DNA of 64,000 nucleotides from NCBI RefSeq assembly GCF_910592395.1, contig NC_088325.1, positions 12,836,109 to 12,900,108 on the forward strand. The letters run 5' to 3'. The stretch's first letter is position 1, and every line of letters begins with the position of its first letter. The notes under the pieces were generated by a model, which saw only the letters and a list, made by a program, of their open reading frames with translations, was not told the DNA's origin and did no database searches. The DNA is from Lineus longissimus (taxonomy: Eukaryota > Nemertea > Pilidiophora > Heteronemertea > Lineidae). Below are positions 1-11,500 of this stretch, piece after piece. The position numbers and the translations under genes were made by a program.

Positions 1-346
1 TGATAGAAGTAATCTTAATTCTCAATGATAATTGGACAGTTAAATTTTTTTAGTCCCTTCATTGGAGTACTATTATTTCACTTGGACTGTAAAATCTGTT
101 TTGTTTTAAGATTAGAAAATACGCCATGCGAATGCTGTTCTATACTTAATCATGCTGTTGGAATGGTCTAGTGGGTACACCTTTCTCTTTTCTAGCAGGC
201 CTACGGTGTTACTGTATCTTAAAAACGGATATGGGATGCTATTCTATACACATTTCTTCTTCTCCAAATTTGCAAACTTGAGCATGTGGGAACAAGTTTT
301 ATGTTGCACACACGATTGGGTCATTTTATCCAAAACAAGCACTCAC

Positions 347-924
347 AGAAATCCCATCTGCCGACAGGTAACATTCGCCTCCTCAAACCCCCATGAGCTG
401 TTCCAACATATCGTCTTACTTGAGCCCTGGCCTACTGGTAATCCGTTGACGCTAACTCTGACCGTTCCGCTGGTAGCACCAGCGCCGACAAAATATACAA
501 CCACTATGTCTTTGCCACCTGGAACAAAAAATATCAATCGCATGCCCCGGTTAGATAAAGAAGACGTAAATGCACTCACAGAAATCCCATCTGCCGACAG
601 GTAACATTTGCCTCCTCAATCCCCCATGAGCGGTCCCAACATATCGTCTTACTTGGGTGTACTGGTAATCCATTGACGCGAACTCTGACCGTTCTGCTGG
701 TAGCACCAGCGCCGACAAAATATACAACCACTATGTCTTTGCCACCTGGAACAAAAATAAACCAGTCGCATGCCCCGGTTAGATAAGGAAGTCCCAAATG
801 CACTCAAAGAAATAACAATACCATATCCTGGGTTTATTGATGATCCATTGACGCCAACTTTGACAACTCCATGCACTGGTAGCATCTGAGATGGTAAAGT
901 GTACAACTACTATGTCCTTGCAAT
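347..924 (-). other. Tandem SRCR1 half-exon cassette of gene A (two intact copies, one relic)
   Basis: Three copies of the SRCR1 first-half exon lie in a row, relic nearest the signal-peptide exon: 808-924, 580-745 and 347-518. The two intact copies enter in phase 1 and leave in phase 2, so joining both shifts the frame. The gap between them (519-579) is 61 bp. They differ mainly just after the VNG motif: GLPVHPSKTICW in the first and GLPVGQGSSKTICW in the second. This suggests either/or use, an inference from phase and spacing. Confidence 0.7.
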
Positions 925-1556
925 CTAGTGAAGCAAATAACAAATTTCTCCCAGGTTTGATGCAAAAACGCAGATTCTTTTGGAGTGCAATTGTAGTGGT
1001 GCAAATCGAACCACATTCATCAATATGACGTTCATCTTGTACTTGACCTCCATGAATATGATGGAAGCACATAAATAGAATGAATGTCCAGTGTTCGACA
1101 TGAATCTGTAGTATTTGAAATGAAACTGTAGTACATGTATTTATTTGCAATAGAACTGTGATTTTCGCAATACATGTAAATTGTAAAATTCGAAATGGGG
1201 AACTGTTATATTGACAATAAAGTTGTGAAATTCGAAATGAAACTGTAAAATTTGAAATGAAACTGCAGTATTCACAATAAAAGGTGATATTCGAAATGAA
1301 ACTGTAAAAAATTGAAATCATAATATATCGACCGAAATGAAACTATGATATTCGAAATAAAAGTGTTTTTGAAATGAAGCAGTAATATTCGAACTGAAAC
1401 CTTTAAATTCAGAATGAAATTTCAAATTAAAATTTTGAATAGTGAGCTTATATACTTCCTGTTTACTTTATATCCGAGATTGAACCACGTGACGTAACAT
1501 GACGTACCTACGAACTTGAAGAGTAAAAGTACCAACAGCGGGAGAAGTCTGCCCAT
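347..1556 (-). CDS. Gene A: SRCR-domain receptor, 5' part only (runs off left edge)
   Basis: This is the 5' end of the leftmost array member. Exon 1 (1508-1556, 49 nt) encodes the signal peptide MGRLLPLLVLLLFKFV and ends in phase 1 before a GTACGT donor. Two intact alternative copies of the next exon follow: 580-745 (166 nt) and 347-518 (172 nt). Each has a TTCCAG acceptor and a GTGAGT donor and encodes the first half of SRCR domain 1, with conserved KDIVVVYF, VNG, ICW and TCRQMGFL blocks. A third, decayed copy lies at 808-924. The second half of SRCR1 and everything downstream should lie left of base 1; bases 1-346 align with intron 2 of gene C. The start ATG is chosen because all five array copies and gene F have a 49-nt first exon ending in phase 1. 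The product is inferred to be a membrane receptor like B-E. Confidence 0.8.
808..924 (-). pseudogene. Decayed SRCR1 half-exon, slot i of gene A
   Basis: The acceptor (CACTAG) and the opening residues CKDIVVVHF remain. The part that would encode CWDSSWG and CRQMGF is missing (roughly 50 bp deleted), the frame shifts near SAWS, and the donor GT has become TT. The exon cannot be spliced normally. Confidence 0.75.
1095..1425. repeat. Degenerate ~20-bp tandem repeat in intron 1 of gene A
   Basis: The stretch is built from variants of a unit like GAAATGAAACTGTAAAATTC. Equivalent arrays lie at the same place in B, C, D and E, between the signal-peptide exon and the first SRCR exon. Gene F does not show it in its intron 1. 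Confidence 0.75.
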
Positions 1557-2010
1557 CGTGACTGAAATCCAACTTTGGCTTGTCAAACTGTCTCCAAGAA
1601 CCTCCGTTCTCCCTAATATCACTTTCATGAATATCACTTTTGATCACCCAGAGCTTTGAAAATTCCATAGCCATAGATTTTTTCGTAGTATGTGTCTTAT
1701 ATGATTTAAACGCTTTGGCAAGACGCCCTATCCCCATACAAGGAAGACCAACCATGTGAATGAGTTGGCCTAACTAACATCAATTCAAAAGACACCCAAA
1801 ATGAATGTTTGATGTTTTTTTTATACCAGTACTGAGTCAAGGAAGGAATACCATTAGTAATATCCCTATTATATATGATTTGCCGTGTCTTTATGATTAT
1901 ATGACATTTTCCGCTTGGTTCCAAGATGTCTTTTGCTCTGTCACAGAAGTCGACGGAGTAATAGTATAATCTTTTTAGCTGCCACATAATTTCCACCTAA
2001 TCCATTTGGA
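1557..2010 (-). promoter_or_regulatory. Conserved upstream block of gene A (putative promoter/5' UTR)
   Basis: About 450 bp directly upstream of the ATG is strongly conserved in front of A (1557-2010), B (12325-12800), C (20141-20400, shorter), D (27807-28270) and E (36972-37450). It has no coding capacity. Its conservation beside each start fits a core promoter plus 5' UTR, possibly with a non-coding first exon. No TATA box or initiator was assigned with confidence. Confidence 0.4.
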
Positions 2011-2381
2011 AGTTAATTTTGAATGGACCTCCAAAAAGTAGTCGAGAACAATCTTGATCATAAATTCGTGAAGAAGTTTTTTGACAAAAGCTATATTTTT
2101 TATTCTTTCTTTAATTACAGTAGATTTCAGTAAATTTTCGCTGAAAATATTAGATTTTGATTTTTTTCAACAAGACAGTGAAAATATCAGATTTTTGTTT
2201 CCCCAAAACACCTCTCAAAAATTTTATTTACCAAACGTGACCCTCATCGGCGTGTTGTGATTGGCCCACGTACTATTAAGCGCGGTATGATAAACTACCA
2301 GCGGCATATTCACAATGAAATCTACCAGTGGATAAATTTTTACAGGCCTACGAATATCCGTTTTGTTGAAAGTGTTGTTTT

Positions 2382-2387
2382 TTTATT
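2382..2387 (-). other. Polyadenylation signal of gene B
   Basis: AATAAA on the minus strand lies about 200 nt past the gene B stop. The same motif sits at the same distance in C, D and E. Confidence 0.5.
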
Positions 2388-2587
2388 TTTTTCACTATAA
2401 TCAGCCGTGATTGCCTGACGTGACGATGCCGTATGCGATTCTTTCAAATTATCTATAAAATCTAAGAAATAAACTCATGATAGTCATCCTTTGAGTGGCA
2501 GTCCTTAAACGTGATAGCTTTAGTCTATAATAGTTTGTCTACACTCACTAATCAGTGAATGGTGACAGAGCTAACCTAAGTCTTACT

Positions 2588-5500
2588 TCAGATAGGTCTC
2601 ATCTGTTCCGGGCTGAGCTCCTTGAAATCCAGATAGTCCTGATGGTTTACGGGATCCAGATGTGCATATGGTGACTCTTCACTGTGAGCCACATTGTCAT
2701 ACGAGTGACTTTGAGTCTCACTTGGGCCTCCGTGGGACTGGTTTGAACCGCTCTCGGCCACGCTCTCGGTCACACACTCGGACACGCTCTCGGCCGTGTT
2801 GTTGGGATCAAGGCTTCTCACGTCGTCATACGGAGCTTCGGGCACTGGATCCTGGAGATGAATCTGGTTCTCTCTTGATACATCCTGCCCCAACTCACGC
2901 ACATTTGCGTATGGAGAAGTGGCGTCTTGGTCGGTCATCGGAGAACTACCATCAAGGATGAATGCATTATTGACGTACTCCGTCCTGACGTTGGCGTAAG
3001 CTGATCTATCATCAATTCCAGTAAATTCAACTCTCGTGTCCTCGTAACCTCTCGTGGCCCTTGCGGGTCGAGGACTCTGTCTCTTCCCGAATCGTAACAG
3101 TCCAAGCTTCCTATAGGTAAGTAAAAGTATCATTAGATCTTATAAGTATGTGTCACTCCTAGTAGTTGTCCATGGATGTGCTGGTTGTACAACAACACCG
3201 TGGTTCCAGCATATAGCCTAGTTTATATTTTCCCCATTATCGCAATCTGTAAAATGTGTAGGGTAATGATTCACTCGGGTAGAATCTGAAAGCCCGATCC
3301 TAGCGAACAAAAGTTGACATACTTTTTATGGAGACATACTATCTGGTATGAGCATCCTGCAAATAGATTTGCCAGTGACCATCAAATATTACGATATTGT
3401 CGAAATTGGAGTTCCTATTTGTATGTTTGTTCTTCATTCTACTTTTGATTCACATTTTGTTTTAACCTGACTGATTAAAGTGTTGCTTACCACAGAACAA
3501 CGCCTAAAATGATAGCTATCATCGCCACAATGATTGCTCCAAATAGCCCGCCGACGACAACATCAACTGCAACGAAATCACCCAAAAAGGAAATTGCATT
3601 TATAATACATCGACGACAGAAAAAAAGTTATTGAACAAGAGCTATCGTAACAGGTCGATTTGCTCCTTTGACTGAGGATGCAGTTGGACTAAGATTTGAT
3701 AAAGATGAAATCAAGAAGATGAAAAACAGTGATGATTGTTCATTGCTGGAGACAATGGAGACAAAATTCTCGGACAAAACGGCAAAAGCTCCGAGTTTTA
3801 AAGATAAAAAGTTTAACAAGTTGATTCAAAAGAAGCAATATTCCCTTGTCAGACAACCCGTTACCCAATCTTTCTGTTCCTTGGAATCCTCAAGGTCCCA
3901 CCCGGTACGTAACTTATTCGAAATGACTTAAGTCTCACCATGCAGTGACTGGGTTCTTAATTTCACACCCCTTCCACGTTCCTTGAAGTGACTTTTGCGA
4001 TGCATACCTATTGTCATGCATTGTGTGGAAGGTGGTAAATTCTTTTTGGATGTGTTGGCAATGGACGTGTCGGATGGTACAGTCTGTGTGCTGGTCACAG
4101 ATGTAGCAGGTGGTAGAATTGTTGTAGACGTGGTTGTTGCAGTCGATGGAATAGTCGGAGTCCGACTGGAGCACGACAAAGCGATGTCTGCACCATTTGG
4201 GACTAAAAGGATAAATTGGCGTAAATCAGGTACAGGTTAACAGAAAAGTCATCTTATGCTAACAAGACAAAAACAAAACAAAGAGTGACCGTAGTCTGTA
4301 AACGACTTTTCAGCTCATGTAGAGTTGTCGACAAACACAGGTAAACCCTGGTCAAGTATTATTTGGGACGTAGATCGCTCCGTTCGACAATACATCAGCT
4401 GACGGAGCTCTTCCCATTGCGATGACGAAAAACTTTAAAAAAGGGAAGGGGTAGAGCCACCACCCAGGGTGCGATTTGGAAGTGACGGGTTTAGATCATT
4501 TGCTTCTTGGGAAAAGGCATCCTGAAAAATCGTAGCCCTCTGACCAAAAGGTCGTGCGCGTGCGCCCCCATCTTAATTTTTCACGAAAATCTACTTGTAT
4601 ATTGGCAGTCGGGTCATGGTACAAATGAAGTGAGTCTGTGCCTCATAGCTGAATATTTGACTCTTAAGGAATAATCTACCTGAATTATTCTTAAGTTAAA
4701 GATGTTTGAACTTCACTGACGCCTTTAATAAGGGCGCCTGTATCATACAGCTGGCTGATCTTCCTCCATCGGAAAAGCGTAGGCTTTGGTAAATGTGACT
4801 TTTAGTTTAGATGATGTTGATGACGAGAAGTCATACATCTTTTGATTCAATACGCATTGCAAAAAAAACCTATCTCTATCTCGTGTTTTCTCAAAATTCT
4901 TAATCATTTAAAAGGAGGTATGGGTGAGCTAAGTTTCGTGATTCCGGTTATAACGTTTGGAACTCATACCTCTTATTTCAAGTCGGAACTTTCCCTTTCC
5001 TGTAGCACCGTTCGACTTGAATTCCATCGTCAGTGATTTGGTACTTATTGTATAAGGTCCAGGGTTCGAATTATCCCCGAAGAGTTGGAGATTGTAGAAG
5101 GTACTACTCGTTGTCTGGGTATCAATGCCTTGAAATGACAGTGTTTCCCAATGGTTTTCCTTGAACCTCTTGTAGTGGATGTATATTGAGAACTCTATGA
5201 TGGTATTCGAGGTCATGGTGCACAGATGATGTGTCTGCGCCTCGTAGTTGAAGAGTTGAGGGAATCCTTGGCTGTGAAGGAAGAATCTTCCAAAAGATTT
5301 CGATGTCTTTAGTGTCCACATTGTTATACTGATGTCATACGCAGGAACTGATGATGAAGAAAAAAACAATAAGTTTGATCATTAACTGGAGATGAGAAAG
5401 ACACAAAATATTACAACCTACGTTAATTTGCTACATATTCGCATCAGGTGACGTTTTATATTGTAATTAACATGGATATTAAATCTTTTACAGTCCTAAA

Positions 5501-8500
5501 AAACTCGACGTTCGCCGTACAAACTCGGCTGGAAACAACGCCTTCCATATCTTTTGTCTGACGTGCCTTACATTTATCCGGGCTGCAAACAACGCCTGCC
5601 GTATCCTTTGTCTGGCATGCATTGACGCCACCTCCCCAACCGTATGGTATTGGACACTTCTCTATGCTCCATTCGTCTCCCTTACACCCGGGGTTCTTCA
5701 GGTGTATTGAACCATTGCCTTGGCCGAACTCAGCTGGCTCTGTCACACGGATGGCATCACTGAATGTACAAACATTTCTATCATACTGGAATTTATCAAA
5801 GGTGTTCATGAGATCAGAGTAGCGAGCTTCGGGAAATCAAAGAATCACCCCCATGCCGTAACGAGTCCGTATCAATTTTACCTATGAGGTAACATAATCT
5901 GTGACGCGACCTTACGCGAAATCGATACCGATACGGACGATTTTTTGATTTCCCAAAAGTCCCTATTATTTCCTGAACAAAACAAATTCAGAAACAGAGA
6001 GTGTCCAAGATATTTGATATTACCCGATCACTAATGAAATCATTGGGTATATGCTCCTCATGTATGTATTAAATATTGTTGATCAAAATCTACTCACACA
6101 AAACCAAGCTGTCCGCACGCAACCCTGGCGCTCGCAAGGTTCCATGCTCCATCCTTTTTATCACAAATCACGCCCCATTTACCGTACTTCAACAGCTCTA
6201 CACTTCCTGCTGATGTATTACCACCGGTCAGGCGGATATCGAAAGGTTGCTGGGTCTCTGTAGTATTGAAAAGGACAGATTTTGACGTGTTTTATAGGTT
6301 AAAGCAATGTCTGAAAGATAACGCCAAAGAAAGATGAGAACGAAATCATATTTTCGGGAAAAGCCTCTTTTTCTCATGTACTAACTGTAATTAAGAATAG
6401 AATAAGAATATTTTTTTACCAGTAATGCCCACTGATCTTAATTTCCATTCAATGGGCCCCCCTATGATATCACGTGGTGTAGTTAGGTGTTTGGTCAGTT
6501 CTGAATGTATTTCAAATGTGATGTCATCCCATAGGCCTTGAGTTATGAGTGGAAATGAGCACGGAAATTCATGATGCATGGGGTATGTGTGGCCCCTCCT
6601 ACATGAATAGATAACAAGCCTGATGTATGGACTGTTAATCTTAGGAAATAAATTACATATGAGAAGCAAATTCGTTGGGAGTGGCAACAACCAACTGAGT
6701 GTAAATATTTCAGCATTTTAAATATGAACTTACCACTATCAAGGTTGCATTCGACTAGTGGGTAAGTCGTCTTGTCGGTGCATGATGATGTATTAATCAC
6801 ACTGCATCCTCTCAAGGTCTGTTCTGTCCCTGTACACTTAAGCTTTCCACCGACAACATTAGGGAGACTACCACTAATACCAGTGGTAACTTTGACTCCG
6901 CTGAAAATATGCACGATTTACAACAAGAGCGGACATTTTGTTGTTGCTGTCACTTGCTGCTGTGACTAATGAGGTATAAGAGAAATAACTGTAAATGTGG
7001 TAAGTAAATCATCTAGCGCGATGTTTGTAATGATTGGCTCTGATGAGTGTAACTGAAAGTTTGTTTGAAGCCCTCAATGTTTTCCCTTGTGCTCCTCAAG
7101 CCTCCATTAATTTATTCCTCAGTGTCCACCGAGAGGATATACCCGGGCTAGAGTAATGTATTGTTGTAAACTAATTGTCTACCGAAGAATAAAACATTAT
7201 TTAACTGAATAAATTTCACCCAGGATGCAATCCATCTGAACATCAGAGTCTCGTATACATGACTCTGATAAAAAGATATGCCTATCAAGAACTCAATATC
7301 AAATTCTATCCGCCGTCAATACTCTTTAGAGATGTGTTGTTCAACGCAGATGTTCTTTTGCTGTCCTCGTGCTGGTGTGGACATTACCTATCCAAGGCAA
7401 TGCCACACCCCTGCGAAATTCGACTGGAAATTGTCGGCAAAAGCCGGCAATTTCCACCTAATTCCAAACTATTTTTCCTTGCCAGGAGGCTGGAATTAGC
7501 TGGAAATTCCAGAAAATGTCAGGGCTGGAGTTTGGCGGTATTTTGGTAAATGGCAGTGCCAGAAAATGCCAGCTCTGGAAAAAGCTGGCATAAGCTGGCA
7601 TTAGCTGGAACCTAATTTCCAGAGCTGGAATTAGGTGGAAAAATCTTGACCCAGGCCTTCTAGCTGATTACCATAATGTCAGGGCTGTCATTTATTGGAA
7701 ATAGCTGGCATTAATTGACATTAGCTGGAAATTACAAATTCAGCATGCAACGAGGAATGTCAGGGCTGTCATTTATTGGAAATAGCTGGCATTAGTTGAC
7801 ATTAGCTGGAAATTACAAATTCAGCATGCAACGAGGAATGTCAGGGCTGTCATTTATTGGAAATAGCTGGCATTTGTTGACATTATCTGGAAATTACAAA
7901 TTCAGCATGCAACGAGGAATGCGATTGTATCCTCAGAATTGTCATTTGCTGTCATTTATTGGAAACAGCTGACATTTGTTGACATTAGCTGGAAATTAAG
8001 AATTCAGTATGCGACCGGGCTGGACCCAAACCTTCGAGCTCATTTACCAATGTCAGGGTTGTCATATATTGGAAATAGCTGGCATTTGTTGACAATTTAA
8101 TATTGAGTATGTGACCTGCTCTACGTTTGAATCGATCAGAGCGCTGCACACTAATAAACAGACGTTTTTTGTCACTCAACAGTGACTATGATTAGAATCG
8201 TTGTGATATGCAACAAGAAGATCTCTTGTCGTGGAGTAAAACCAATAATCGCTTAGTTTTGACTTTGCTGATTGCAATCTTGTCACACGCACCTGCGATT
8301 ATCACCACAGACAGGCAATTTTTCACATGCAAACATGATTGCATGTTGATTTTGCTTGATCCCAGGCCGTGCGATTTCCAATTCTAATTTAATTTTGATG
8401 GCATCTGCAATTATAACTGCAAACAGGCAATTTCTGTCACACAGAAATATGATTAAAGGTTGCAGGTTGATTTTGCTTCCAACAGAGGTTGCTAGGATGA

Positions 8501-11500
8501 CCAGTTCTTGTTGCGGGCGCCTGAAATTATCTATGCAAACAAGTGATTTATGTCACTTGCAAACATGATTGCTGTGGCATTATCAAGTTTTGAGCATATG
8601 CCACTGACCTAATCCCTTAGTTTTCTGACACAATCTTGTCATACTGTTATAATGTAAATATCATTCTTGGTGTGTGTTGACCATGGACTTACACGAGCAT
8701 AAGAGGCCCATCATATAAAACGTAAGATTATTGCTTCACTCAGAGGCTCCTTGCAGACACCTCTGCCAGGCGGACACTTCCCCATTGCAGATGGTTTAAG
8801 TTGCCACATGACCTGGGTTGGAGTGCTCGTCAATGCCGACTGGCGTCGTCAGGGCTCAATGCCCATCCTGGAGACAGCACGTCATTTACATCTTAGCTAA
8901 TTGTGATCACTTGATACGATGACGTCATTGACAATCACTGACAGGAAAATTTTGCCTCTCGTTTAATAATATAGATAGTGCAAAGTATTCACATTGTAAT
9001 ATTGATTCGAAAGTTTGAGGATCATGGATTGACCAGATTGGTGTGAATTGCCCCAGGGCCCAATGGAACATATGTGTACCAATTTTAAGTCCAGACTTTA
9101 TGAAACGTGCCGCGCTAACAATACGGCCGCCACCGACGATGGACGCCACATCATCGCATAGGCTCACAAGGTGAGCCAAATAAAAAAGAGGTGCCGTTTT
9201 AACTGGATACCGTGACATCAACATGATGTTAACCACACATAGCACACTCTGTCACTTTGATGTCTTGAGGGCAGGGTTAAAGACGGGGACTGACGTCCAG
9301 AATGGATGTCCAAATAACATCACTGCACGACCTTGAAAAGAACGATGGAGCAAGCCGACTGTTGATTGACTCCATCACTTACATGAGTCATGAGCTGTGG
9401 ACATCTCCCATGCAAAATCTTACAGTTATGATACCGTCCGGGTCCACGATCATGCATACAATAATACAGGCTTACAGCACATACACTGATTCAGGCTTCT
9501 TCATATGCTAAAAAAACAACCTCAAGGCCTGTCCAGATTACCCTTTTGGCATTCATTTGAATCCTTATGTGTTCCGATTCAATTTGTGTAAACTTTGGAT
9601 ATCTTGATATCGAATTCGGGGTAAAAATCAAGAAATAAGAAGAGCTCCCGCATGATTTCTTTGTTTGACTTGAAAATTCAAACCTACTAGTTCCTGTCTG
9701 AGGTGTAATGCATCATGGGATAGGTCAGGTGATAAGACCACATGATAGAATTGCATAACATAATAGCAATTTGCATAATGCCAGCAAATGCCAGCTTTTT
9801 CCAACAATTGTCAGAAACATCGAATTTGAAATTTCCAGCTAATTCCAGCTCTGACAATCTCATAGTAAAGTGACAGAGATTTCCAGCGCTGGAACTTTTA
9901 CGAAAAGTAAAGTTCCAGAAAATGCCAAGAATTTCCACCCCATGGATAAAGTTCCAGTTTTTGTCAGCTTTTGCCAGCTATAACTTTTCGATGAAACTCT
10001 CTAAATTCAAAGTGTCAGCTTATTCCAGCCAAGAGCTGGAAATTCCAGCTATTTCCAACAAAATCCACCTAAGGTAAAATTCATTTCGCAGGGGCACGTC
10101 AGTCTGGACTCACCTGTATCCAAGCTGCCTACAGACAACCTCAGAATCCTCTTTACTCCAAAGGTCGTGACATTGTGCATACCACGGTTGCTTTGCATTT
10201 CCTTGATATGTCTGCCTGAACTCGACTATACCATTATGAGCAGCTTGACCGTTCAGACGGACATCAAATAGGCCATTAAAGGCTGGCAGAAAAATAAGGT
10301 TTATGTATTAAGTCGTTCAATATTTCAGACTCAACAAATACGAAGGACCTTTAACGGTCAATTCTTACACCCTGAAGGATTTTCTCGGAAAATTTAAACT
10401 ATGAGTTATCCGAGAAGGGGAGATCTGTCGCACTCTTTCCTTTCCTCTGGCTACGCCTATAGTTTTCCTGATGATGTTATATCTCATCGTAAATTTGAGA
10501 CGATGTATTGGATATTTGATGGTCCGCATAAAGTATTGTTGTGCCACATTTTCATGAATTCCTACTCCGGACATTATGATAACTTTACATGCATGTGTAC
10601 CATTTAACATCGTCCGTCTCAGCTCATGTTTGACTTGGTCAGTAGTTACCTAAGGCCTACTAATAGTTCTGTTCGTTTACCTGGATTCCGTAAGCAGGTG
10701 ACACTGACAAGTAGGTTACTTTGGCAAGTTCCTGAGAGGCTGTAACTGCAGTCTGCGAGATTTGTCTCTGTCCCCGAACAGCGGACGTCAAAGATAATAG
10801 GGGGAATTACATCACTAACTTTACCAGTGGAGGTCGCTTTTCTGCATGCAAAGATATTTAGAAAATCCAGAGTATAACATTGTGGAAGCTTATCGACAGA
10901 GCGCTTAACTAATCAAAAACATTTATTTTCGCAAAATCATTACCCTAGACATGGGATAAAAGTAATTTTAATTCTCGATGATAATTGGACACTTTAAAAT
11001 TTTTTAGTACCTTCATTCGAGTACTATTATTTCACTTGATCTGCAAAATCTCTGTTTTGTTTTAAGATTAGAAAATACGCCATGCGAATGCTGTTCAATA
11101 TCTGATCATACTGTTGGTATGGTCTAGTGGGTACACCTTTCTCTTTTCTAGCAGGCCTAGGTGTAACTGTGTCCAAAAAACGGATATGGGATGCTAGTCT
11201 ATACACATTTCTTCTTCTCCAAATTTGCAAATTTGACCATGTGGGCAAAAGTTTTATGTTGCACACACGATTTGGTCATTTTATCAAAAACAAGTACTCA
11301 CAGAAATCCCATCTGCCGACAGGTAACATTCGCCTCCTTCATCCCCCATGAGCTGTTCCAACATATCGCCTTAGTTGGGACTGTTCGTGATCCGTTGACG
11401 CGAACTCTGACCGTTCCGCTGGTAGCACCTGAGTTGGCAAAATATACAACCACCATGTCTTTGCCACCTGGAACAAAAAACACCAGTCGCATGCCCCGGT

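Noticed and set aside
152-604. Plus-strand frame across the SRCR1 cassette of gene A (and equivalents at 11191-11553, 26347-26793 and 35748-36194)
   Set aside because: It is the antisense shadow of the minus-strand half-exons; it recurs only because those exons are duplicated and runs through their splice sites.
3995-4240. Plus-strand frame MRCIPIV... over the stalk exon of B, copied in E (30266-30511)
   Set aside because: Antisense of a Thr/Pro-rich exon; low-complexity sequence stays open in several frames.
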